DNA from: an uncultured Alphaproteobacteria bacterium | GTDB taxonomy: Bacteria; Pseudomonadota; Alphaproteobacteria; VGEJ01 | DNA length: 64,000 nucleotides | Reading direction: 5' to 3' | NCBI GenBank assembly: GCA_913041535.1 | Contig: CAJWJK010000007.1 | Span: forward strand, 34,611-98,610 | Shown here: in pieces, positions 25,281-33,386 of the stretch | Numbering within the stretch: the first letter of the stretch is position 1 | Layout of the letters: every line of letters starts with the position of its first letter | Translations under genes and position numbers: made by a program | Notes under the pieces: model-generated | Told to the model about the DNA's origin: nothing | The model's database searches: none | Seen by the model: only the letters and a program-made list of their open reading frames with translations

Positions 25281-26498
25281 ATGTCTGTTCAGAAAACCAA
25301 TAGTTACAAGCTTGGTCCTGACGAAAAAGGTTACTTTGGCCCATACGGTGGACGATTTGTTGCCGAAACACTGATGCCGCTAGTATTAGAACTCGAAAAC
25401 GCCTATGAAAATGCCAAAAATGACCCTAAGTTTGCCAATGAAATCATAAATTATGGCAAACACTATATTGGCCGACCTAGCCCACTATATGAGGCTAAAC
25501 GACTCACTAAACACTTCGGTGGAGCGAAAGTATTCTTTAAGAGAGACGAGCTAAACCATACCGGTTCTCACAAAATTAATAACTGCATAGGTCAAATATT
25601 GCTCGCTCGAAGAATGGGAAAAACACGCATCATTGCTGAGACGGGCGCAGGACAACACGGTGTTGCAGCGGCTACAGTTGCAGCACACTTTGACATGCCC
25701 TGCGTTGTCTACATGGGTGAGATTGACATAGAACGCCAGAAGCCAAATGTATTCCGTATGAAGCTGTTGGGCGCAGAGGTCAGACCTGTAACTTCTGGAT
25801 CAAGAACTTTAAAAGATGCCCTAAACGAGGCGCTTCGTGATTGGGTCACGAACGTTTCAGACACTTTTTACATAATTGGAACTGCTGCAGGCCCTCACCC
25901 TTATCCCGCAATGGTGCGTGACTTCCAATCGGTTATTGGAACCGAAGCGCGTGATCAAATTCTTGAAGCGGAAGGTAGGCTGCCTGATACGGCTATAGCT
26001 TGTATTGGCGGTGGTTCAAACGCGATGGGCCTTTTTTATCCATTTCTGGATGATAAGTCTGTTAGCCTTGTTGGGGTTGAAGCTGCTGGTCGCGGCACTA
26101 ATAGCGGTGACCATGCTGCTAGCATCAGTGCAGGTTCCCCTGGGGTTTTGCATGGTAATCGTACATACCTATTGCAAGACCAGGATGGGCAGATCAAGGA
26201 GGCTCATTCGATCTCAGCTGGCCTCGATTACCCTGGTGTAGGACCAGAACATGCATGGCTTGCCGACGCTGGGCGGGTAACTTACGCCTCAGTTACCGAT
26301 AAGGAGGCACTAGAAGCGTTTAGACTATGTAGTCGACTGGAAGGCATTATCCCAGCTCTAGAGCCCGCGCACGCTCTGGCGCATGTTTCCAAAACAGCTG
26401 GAATGCTTCCTAAAGACCATATCATTTTAATGAATCTTTGTGGCCGCGGAGACAAGGATATTTTCACAGTAGCAGAAGCACTAGGGGACAGGCTTTGA
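25281..26498 (+). CDS. trpB: tryptophan synthase beta subunit
   Basis: This subunit condenses indole with serine using PLP. It has 405 residues with the PLP lysine in HTGSHKINN, the conserved ETGAGQHG loop, and GGGSNAMG binding the PLP phosphate. NLCGRGDKD closes the family signature. It lies directly behind trpF, and its TGA overlaps the TTG start of trpA, so the two subunits of the channelled enzyme are coupled. Confidence 0.97.
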   Translation: MSVQKTNSYKLGPDEKGYFGPYGGRFVAETLMPLVLELENAYENAKNDPKFANEIINYGKHYIGRPSPLYEAKRLTKHFGGAKVFFKRDELNHTGSHKINNCIGQILLARRMGKTRIIAETGAGQHGVAAATVAAHFDMPCVVYMGEIDIERQKPNVFRMKLLGAEVRPVTSGSRTLKDALNEALRDWVTNVSDTFYIIGTAAGPHPYPAMVRDFQSVIGTEARDQILEAEGRLPDTAIACIGGGSNAMGLFYPFLDDKSVSLVGVEAAGRGTNSGDHAASISAGSPGVLHGNRTYLLQDQDGQIKEAHSISAGLDYPGVGPEHAWLADAGRVTYASVTDKEALEAFRLCSRLEGIIPALEPAHALAHVSKTAGMLPKDHIILMNLCGRGDKDIFTVAEALGDRL

Positions 26499-27331
26499 CT
26501 AGCGGAAGACTGGAGCAACGCTTTGCTAAACTGAAATCTATCGGGCGCCCAGGCCTCATTACGTTTGTAACTGCGGGAGACCCTGCAGAGGATGCGTGTA
26601 GCTCAATATTACAAGGACTCCCCTCTGCAGGAGCTGATATCATTGAACTTGGCATGCCCTTCACTGATCCGATGGCCGACGGCCCGGCAATACAGGCGGC
26701 CAGTGTTCGCGCCCTCAAGGCTGGGGCTACTATGCACAGTACTCTCAGTCTGGTGCGAAACTTTCGAGCAACCGATACCTCAACCCCTGTAGTGCTAATG
26801 GGATATTTTAACCCAATATTTGTTTACGGTCGGGACCGCTTTATTCAGGACGCAATCGCCAGCGGTGTCGATGGGCTAATTGTTGTTGACCTCCCTCCTG
26901 AAGAAGATGAGGAGCTGTGTCTTCCGGCAAAACAATCAGGACTAGATTTTATCCGACTAGCCACGCCAACAACTGACGATGTTAGGTTACAGCAAATACT
27001 TCCAAATGCTTCCGGATTTCTCTACTACGTGTCCGTAACTGGCATTACTGGAGACAAGTCACCCGACGCCAACACAGTCCAAATTGCAGTTGAGCGGTTG
27101 CGGCAACACACGAAACTCCCTATTGCTGTCGGTTTTGGAATACGGAATAGCGAACAGGCATACGCCATTGCAAGTTTTTCTGATGCTGTGGTGGTTGGTT
27201 CAGCGATTGTTGATCAGATAAAAAGCGACCTCGACAAGATGGACTCCCGCAATCCAAAACTCATAAAAAATGTTCTTGATTTAGTGAAGACGCTTGCCTC
27301 TGGTGTCCAAAAAACAACAGCGCCATCATGA
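26495..27331 (+). CDS. trpA: tryptophan synthase alpha subunit
   Basis: This subunit cleaves indole-3-glycerol phosphate to indole. The 278-residue TIM barrel shows [15 protein letters not shown] with the catalytic glutamate and aspartate, SVTGITG, and the phosphate-binding VGFGIRN. The start is the TTG at 26495, overlapping the trpB stop as TTGA, with AGGGGACAGG upstream; the longer in-frame extension merely runs through trpB. Its end overlaps accD by ATGA. Confidence 0.96.
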   Translation: MTSGRLEQRFAKLKSIGRPGLITFVTAGDPAEDACSSILQGLPSAGADIIELGMPFTDPMADGPAIQAASVRALKAGATMHSTLSLVRNFRATDTSTPVVLMGYFNPIFVYGRDRFIQDAIASGVDGLIVVDLPPEEDEELCLPAKQSGLDFIRLATPTTDDVRLQQILPNASGFLYYVSVTGITGDKSPDANTVQIAVERLRQHTKLPIAVGFGIRNSEQAYAIASFSDAVVVGSAIVDQIKSDLDKMDSRNPKLIKNVLDLVKTLASGVQKTTAPS

Positions 27332-28230
27332 GCTGGCTGTCCAATTTTGTGCGCCCACGTATCCAAGCATTGGTGCGGAAGCGAGAGACGCCAGAAAATC
27401 TTTGGCTTACATGTGATGAATGCAGTCAAATGATTTTTCATAGAGACCTTGTGGCAAATCAACATGTTTGCCCTCACTGTGATCACCACATGAGAATTGG
27501 TCCGCACGAACGTTTTTCAGCCCTTTTCGACGCTAACAGTTTTCAACGTATAGAATTACCATCTGTCGTCGTCGATCCTCTAAAGTTCAAAGACGAAAAA
27601 AGATACGTCGATCGTTTGAAAGAGAATCGGCAACAGACAGGTGAGGACGAAGCGGTCTCAGTTGCGCATGGCACAATTGATGAAATGCCAACCGTGATCG
27701 CATGCCAGAATTTCGCTTTCATGGGCGGGTCAATGGGCCTCGCCACGGGTGAAGCCATGCTTTCTGCAGCACAACTGGCAATATTACAAGAAGCATCCCT
27801 AATCTCTATTTCCGCAACCGGGGGAGCGCGAATGCAGGAAGGAATTCTCTCACTAATGCAAATGCCTCGTACAACGATTGCTGTGACCCAGGTTCGAGAA
27901 GCTGGATTACCCTACATAAGCGTTCTCACAGATCCGACAACAGGTGGCGTCACAGCTTCCTTTGCTATGCTCGGTGACGTGACCATTGCAGAGCCACGGG
28001 CTCTAATAGGGTTTGCTGGACCAAGGGTTATCGAAAATACAATTCGCCAAACATTACCAAGTGGTTTTCAGCGCTCTGAGTACCTTTTGGACCATGGGAT
28101 GGTTGATATGGTAGTTCCACGTAAGGAACTTAGAGAGACTCTTATACGGTTACTTGGCATGCTCCGTCGACCACACTCCACCTCTTCAATTTCTACAATT
28201 GACTCCACACAAGAAGGTTCCTCATCCTGA
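27328..28230 (+). CDS. accD: acetyl-CoA carboxylase carboxyltransferase subunit beta
   Basis: This is half of the carboxyltransferase that makes malonyl-CoA for fatty acid synthesis. The 300 residues begin with a zinc ribbon (CDEC ... CPHC, residues about 32-55), followed by the crotonase-like core with FMGGSMG, SATGGARMQEG, LTDPTTGGVTASFAMLGD and FAGPRVIENT. Its start overlaps trpA (ATGA) and its stop overlaps the probable folC start (CTGA). accA is not in the window. Confidence 0.96.
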   Translation: MSWLSNFVRPRIQALVRKRETPENLWLTCDECSQMIFHRDLVANQHVCPHCDHHMRIGPHERFSALFDANSFQRIELPSVVVDPLKFKDEKRYVDRLKENRQQTGEDEAVSVAHGTIDEMPTVIACQNFAFMGGSMGLATGEAMLSAAQLAILQEASLISISATGGARMQEGILSLMQMPRTTIAVTQVREAGLPYISVLTDPTTGGVTASFAMLGDVTIAEPRALIGFAGPRVIENTIRQTLPSGFQRSEYLLDHGMVDMVVPRKELRETLIRLLGMLRRPHSTSSISTIDSTQEGSSS

Positions 28231-29555
28231 GTACTGACCCCGTATTCGATCGAGTTTCCCGACTGCACCCTAAACTGATCGACTTGTCGCTTGATCGCAT
28301 GCGTCGTTTACTAAAACGACTGGGTAATCCTGAAAGATCTCTGCCACCAGTAATTCATGTTGCAGGAACAAACGGCAAAGGCTCAGTCATCGCAATAATG
28401 CAGTCCATACTGGAGTCTGCAAGATATCGTGTTCAGGCTTACACTTCTCCGCACCTAGTAAATTTCTCAGAAAGAATTCGACTCGCCAATGGTCCAATTT
28501 CTAATTCTGCCCTGACTGATGTTATGATTGAATGCGAAAATGCTAATAGCAACCTGCCAATAACATTTTTTGAGATAACAACCGCCGCAGCGTTTCTTGC
28601 TTTTTCTAGATCTCCCGCCGACATCTTATTGTTGGAGGTTGGGCTCGGTGGCCGTCTCGATGCTACAAACGTTATAGAAAAACCTTGCCTCACGGTAATT
28701 ACACCAATCGGATTGGATCACGAACAATTCTTAGGTCATAGCCTCTCTTCTATTGCCGCGGAAAAAGCTGCCATACTAAAAAAAGGAGTGCCAGCGATAA
28801 TCGGGCGGCAACCACCGGCGGCTACAAGAACACTTGTGAATCATGCCCAAGGTGTTGGAGTGCAACCACTTCGGCATAGCCAGCGTGGGCCTTGGCAAGG
28901 CCGTTGGTCAGCGCGATCGAAGGGTAGCGATATGATTATCCGAATAGAAGATTGGACTGCCAAACTACCCTCTCCATCTTTAAAAGGTCATCACCAGATT
29001 GATAACGCGGGCGTTGCAATTGCCAGCCTTAAACAGCTATCTGACTTTAATATAAGCCTAAATTCGATATCGTCTGGCTTAACTAAGGTTGATTGGCCTG
29101 CCCGTCTTCAGCGCATCAACCGGGGTGCACTCCGAACTATTCTTCCCAATGATGCTGAACTCTGGCTGGACGGCGGGCACAACCCAGCAGCTGCTAATGC
29201 TATTTCGCAGTGGTGTGCAACACGACAGGAAGCCCCCCCCTATCGGCCACTGGTATTGATTATAGGCATGCTTCAAACAAAGGCGCTGCTTGATTTCCTA
29301 AGTCCATTGGCAGCAGTAACAACATTATTATGTGCTGTACCAATCCAAGGAGAGAATGCCGCCCTCAGCACATCCACAATAATCTCTGGTGCACGAACTG
29401 TAGGCATCAATGCCCACCGGGCACGCTCCGTTCCAACGGCACTCAGATACATTGCGAAACACTTCACATCGCCGCGAGTGCTTATCTGTGGATCCCTTTA
29501 TCTTGCTGGTGCCGTATTAGAAGCTAACACGGATAAAAATCTACGTACTAAATAA
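28227..29555 (+). CDS. folC: bifunctional folylpolyglutamate/dihydrofolate synthase
   Basis: This enzyme adds glutamates to folates. The ATP-binding loop is HVAGTNGKGS, followed by YTSPHLVNFSERIR, LEVGLGGRLDATN, and LDGGHNPAA in the C-terminal domain. The first usual start in frame is the TTG at 28284. The frame stays open upstream and encodes family-conserved residues there (LHPKLIDLSLDRM). I therefore place the start at the CTG at 28227, which overlaps the accD stop as CTGA behind AGAAGG, giving 442 residues. CTG starts are rare, so the exact codon is less sure than the extension. It is convergent with trxA, overlapping by eight bases. Confidence 0.9.
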   Translation: MSTDPVFDRVSRLHPKLIDLSLDRMRRLLKRLGNPERSLPPVIHVAGTNGKGSVIAIMQSILESARYRVQAYTSPHLVNFSERIRLANGPISNSALTDVMIECENANSNLPITFFEITTAAAFLAFSRSPADILLLEVGLGGRLDATNVIEKPCLTVITPIGLDHEQFLGHSLSSIAAEKAAILKKGVPAIIGRQPPAATRTLVNHAQGVGVQPLRHSQRGPWQGRWSARSKGSDMIIRIEDWTAKLPSPSLKGHHQIDNAGVAIASLKQLSDFNISLNSISSGLTKVDWPARLQRINRGALRTILPNDAELWLDGGHNPAAANAISQWCATRQEAPPYRPLVLIIGMLQTKALLDFLSPLAAVTTLLCAVPIQGENAALSTSTIISGARTVGINAHRARSVPTALRYIAKHFTSPRVLICGSLYLAGAVLEANTDKNLRTK

Positions 29556-29868
29556 CAGATTCTATCCACTCAGATATTTTGCTCTTAGGCAATGCTCCAA
29601 CCTTAGTAGCAGCAACCTGCCCATCCTTAAACAACATCAAGGTTGGTATGCCTCGCACTCCAAACTTAGTGGGAGTTACCGGATTCTCGTCAATGTTGAC
29701 CTTTGCAACTATCAAGCGCCCATCCAGTTCCTCTGCTATTTCTTCCAGGTGAGGGGCGATCTGCTTACATGGCGCACACCATTCAGCCCAATAATCAACA
29801 AGAACAGGATCGCTGGCATTGATCACAGCACTTTCAAACGAATCATCAGTTACATTAGTGACGGCCAA
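29548..29868 (-). CDS. trxA: thioredoxin
   Basis: This cytosolic disulfide reductase has 106 residues, the normal thioredoxin length, with the fold from AVTNVTDDSF to the C-terminal helix and the cis-proline in RGIPTLMLF. The active site is WCAPC rather than the usual WCGPC. The start is a TTG at 29868 with GGAGG seven bases upstream; an apparent longer frame (to 29985) has no family support. It follows addA by 113 bases on the same strand. Confidence 0.94.
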   Translation of the reverse strand: MAVTNVTDDSFESAVINASDPVLVDYWAEWCAPCKQIAPHLEEIAEELDGRLIVAKVNIDENPVTPTKFGVRGIPTLMLFKDGQVAATKVGALPKSKISEWIESVI

Positions 29869-29981
29869 AGCATTTCCTCCTAAAGGTCTCTCTGAGCCCA
29901 GTGATGAACAGATAGATGTGTAACAATGTTTATCAATGTTCCGCAACGATCGTCGACTGTAGGTTGCGGTCATACAAAACG

Positions 29982-32900
29982 TCAAGTTTCCCCATGAAAT
30001 TGAATAGAGTGAGTATCAAGTATATTGGATGTAATCATCATCATCTTCGGCCCCTCTGTCCACAATAGTGCACACCGGACCAGCCGAGAGGGATATATTT
30101 TAACAAGTAGATCCCGATATGCCGCCATCTGTCTAAGGTACTTAATTGGTATATCATCTTCGTGATCTGGGGGAATTCGGTTAACTTTATAGTCAATTAC
30201 TAATACTTCATCAGGCCCTACTACCAACCGATCAACCCTCCCACTGACTATCCTCGGGCCTATTCGGCCAATAAGCGGCACTTCGGCGCGTGAATTTGGG
30301 CCAAAAACAGCTGAAAAATCAGGGTGGCAAAGAAGTTGCAATACATCTTCTGCAATCGTATCTCGCATGCGGGTATCAAGTCCAAGTGATGAGTGGGAAA
30401 GAACCTGAAATGCTGCCTCCTCTCGACACTCACTCGGCAAACCGGGTAATAGCTCCATCAACTTATGAACTAGGTCCCCATGCCGAAATCTAGATTCACG
30501 TGAGTGCTCATTTTGGAGAGGAGAACATACTGCCTGCTGTTCATCGAAAAGACGCGAAGGAGAAAGCCTGACTGAAGCACCAGATTCATCCGTTGGCATA
30601 CTCTCTAACCATTTTGGCAATTCTGGTTTGATAGATACCGGCCCTGACAACACGCCCTCTCTATCTGAAGAACACTGTTGGGGCACCTCCACACGAACAA
30701 CCCGATGACCCAAACTGTTTTTTTGTAAAGTACCAACTTCTAACAAACCTCTAGAGATCATTCTATACCAACAATTTTGGTGAGGCTGATGGTGCGTACG
30801 CCAACCACAGACGTAAAGGCGATCCTCCGCCCTGGTCATTGCAACGTAAAGAAGACGGCGATACTCCTGGATATCCTTTTTATCAGAACTTTTTCGAGCA
30901 TTACGGCACACGGACTCCTCATTTTGACTGCCTCCAGGCCACAGTACCGGCCCGTCATCCGTCACCCAAAGCAATGGGTTGTTGGTGCTAGGCATGCGAG
31001 TTGTGTCGGGCAGGAATACAATGGGCGCCTGCAGTCCTTTGGCCCCATGAACTGTCATAATGCGTACAGATCCATGCCCCTGATCAAGATCACGTTTAAC
31101 TTCGGCACGGCTAGACACCAACCAGCAAAGAAATCCCTGCAAACTAGGCACCCCTTCCATCTCATATTCAATAGCGAGAGAAAGAAACTCATTAATGGGC
31201 TCATTCGCTTGATCTCCCAGCCTTGCTACCAGCAGCTTCCGACCTCCAAAAGTTTCTAAAAGTTCGGCGTAAAGCTCATAGGGCGGGATCAAATCTACAC
31301 GTTTGAGCCATCCGCTTAAAAACTCGTACGTATTAAAGCAGTGGTCATTTCCCTCACAAGAATCGCTTAAAGCTTGCCATAAACTTCGATCCCCTCGAGG
31401 CTGAGCCAGTGAGTATAACTGTTCTTCACTCCAACCAATGAGGGGACTCTTTAGTAAAGATGCAAGATTCAAATCGTCGCTCGGTAAAAGCAAGAATTGA
31501 CCAAATGCGATAAGATCAACTATCGCCATCTGATCAGCTAAAACCATCCGGTCAGAGCCGGCCACGGGAATCCCTGCATTCTTCAGTGCGCGCGCCATAT
31601 CTTCTACAAATTGTGAGCGCCATTGCACTAAAATCATGATGTCATTGGGCTGTATCTCGCGATTATGCGAATGCAGAATCTCTTTCTCATCTATCCATTG
31701 CTTTATTTGATTTGCAATTTTTATTGAAAGATTAACAGATGTGCTTTTGGTGGCATCGGAAGTTATGGGCAACTCCCATTTGCCGAGATCACGTTTCTCT
31801 TCAGGTTCCTCTAGAGGCCACAGTTCAACAATGCCCGCTTGGCCTATCCTATTGGAATCATGTTTTAGCCAATCTCTTCCAAATAATAATCCATCCTGAG
31901 CCTCTTCACTGCTGAACACTGAGTCAACTGCCTTGAGTATTGGCACCGTTGACCGAAAAGACGAAACTAGATCAACTGTACTCCACGATTTCTCCGAAGC
32001 CTGCACCTTATCCCCAAAATAACTTCGCCAATAATGAAACTGTGCTGGATCCGCACGTTGAAAACCATAAATAGACTGCTTTGGATCACCAACGGAAAAT
32101 AGGGTTCTGGTCGTTTCACTCGCGCCCTCTCCCGAAAAAAAATCCTCTGTTAGTGCCGAAATAATGCGCCATTGTTCGGGGTTTGTATCTTGGGCCTCAT
32201 CGATGAGTATGTGGTCAAGGCCCCCATCAAGATTGAACAAGATCCAAGATGCCGATTTGCTATCTGCCAAAAGCCTGCAGGTGTGAAGAACAAGATCATT
32301 GTAGTCGAGTCGAGCCTGGCGACGTTTTGTCGCCTCATACTCCTCTGCAACCGCGCGACCGACCCGCAAGAGATCAATAGTCGAAGCGCTAACGTGATTC
32401 GCCCTCCGACAATTGGTAACGTCCATCAGCCTCTTAGCCTCTAGTTCAAGAATGTTGGCGATGCGAGGCACGTTTCGGACCACCTGATCAGACGCAATTC
32501 GACGTCGCATACCATGTTTCTTCGTAAGAAATACCGATATATAGACTTCAAAGTTGTTTAAACGATTTTCAGGGCGGTCGATCCATCTACGAATGATCAA
32601 TGCGCGTTTTCGGTCAGTTGGAGTTCCGGAAGCCATAGCCTTAGCAGCAAACGCTAACCCAACCATGTCCATGTTCTGGCTGGCACACGCCGAACGCATA
32701 ATTTCGTCATCATCCACTCCTCCCTCTATACGTAGAACCTTTTGAATCTCCTCAATTGACTGTTCAAATTCGTATCCTTGCATTGCCGCGATACGGGCTC
32801 TCGAATCAACCAACGCCCTCATAATTTTTGAAAAATCGCGGATATTTAGCTGAACAACCAACCTCGTCAGCGCTGTTGCTAATGCGCTATGAAAATCACT

Positions 32901-33386
32901 ATATGTCGTTCGCAATACTGACGAAATTGCAAGATCAAGACACTCAGACGCAGCAGTTTCATCCATAACCTTAAAGTTTGGGGCGATTCCGGCTTCCAAT
33001 GGAAACCTGGACAGAAGGGAATCACAGAAAGCATGGATAGTCTCAATCCTTAATCCCCCGGGTGTATCCAAGACTTCACCGAATAATCGTCGAGCAACTT
33101 CCAATTTCTCTATTCCAGTCTCTGTATAACCGACGCTCCTTAAATCGGTTTGCAACTCAGCATCCTTAGCGGATGCCCACGATCCCAACCGCCGATAGAT
33201 TCGATTAGACATTTCAGCTGCAGCGGCTTTGGTAAATGTTAAGCACAATATTCGTGCTGGTGACGCACCGCTCATAAGGAGTTGCACAACTCTATCGGCA
33301 AGGACATGCGTTTTACCTGTTCCCGCAGAGGCAGACACCCAGACCGAGTCTACTAATCCTACGTGTCTGATGTGCCGAGTACTCAC
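29982..33386 (-). CDS. addA: double-strand break repair helicase-nuclease AddA
   Basis: This subunit of the AddAB complex processes double-strand ends for recombination. The protein has 1134 residues with a UvrD-type helicase: Walker A SASAGTGKTHV near 18-28, ILIDEAQDTNPEQW (Walker B region), GDPKQSIYGFQ, and TVHGAKGLQAPIVFLPD. The C-terminal nuclease has GRVDRLVV and VIDYKVNR of the PD-(D/E)XK fold. It starts at a GTG that overlaps the addB stop (GTGA, 33383-33386). The alphaproteobacterial AddAB replaces RecBCD. Confidence 0.95.
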   Translation of the reverse strand: MSTRHIRHVGLVDSVWVSASAGTGKTHVLADRVVQLLMSGASPARILCLTFTKAAAAEMSNRIYRRLGSWASAKDAELQTDLRSVGYTETGIEKLEVARRLFGEVLDTPGGLRIETIHAFCDSLLSRFPLEAGIAPNFKVMDETAASECLDLAISSVLRTTYSDFHSALATALTRLVVQLNIRDFSKIMRALVDSRARIAAMQGYEFEQSIEEIQKVLRIEGGVDDDEIMRSACASQNMDMVGLAFAAKAMASGTPTDRKRALIIRRWIDRPENRLNNFEVYISVFLTKKHGMRRRIASDQVVRNVPRIANILELEAKRLMDVTNCRRANHVSASTIDLLRVGRAVAEEYEATKRRQARLDYNDLVLHTCRLLADSKSASWILFNLDGGLDHILIDEAQDTNPEQWRIISALTEDFFSGEGASETTRTLFSVGDPKQSIYGFQRADPAQFHYWRSYFGDKVQASEKSWSTVDLVSSFRSTVPILKAVDSVFSSEEAQDGLLFGRDWLKHDSNRIGQAGIVELWPLEEPEEKRDLGKWELPITSDATKSTSVNLSIKIANQIKQWIDEKEILHSHNREIQPNDIMILVQWRSQFVEDMARALKNAGIPVAGSDRMVLADQMAIVDLIAFGQFLLLPSDDLNLASLLKSPLIGWSEEQLYSLAQPRGDRSLWQALSDSCEGNDHCFNTYEFLSGWLKRVDLIPPYELYAELLETFGGRKLLVARLGDQANEPINEFLSLAIEYEMEGVPSLQGFLCWLVSSRAEVKRDLDQGHGSVRIMTVHGAKGLQAPIVFLPDTTRMPSTNNPLLWVTDDGPVLWPGGSQNEESVCRNARKSSDKKDIQEYRRLLYVAMTRAEDRLYVCGWRTHHQPHQNCWYRMISRGLLEVGTLQKNSLGHRVVRVEVPQQCSSDREGVLSGPVSIKPELPKWLESMPTDESGASVRLSPSRLFDEQQAVCSPLQNEHSRESRFRHGDLVHKLMELLPGLPSECREEAAFQVLSHSSLGLDTRMRDTIAEDVLQLLCHPDFSAVFGPNSRAEVPLIGRIGPRIVSGRVDRLVVGPDEVLVIDYKVNRIPPDHEDDIPIKYLRQMAAYRDLLVKIYPSRLVRCALLWTEGPKMMMITSNILDTHSIQFHGET

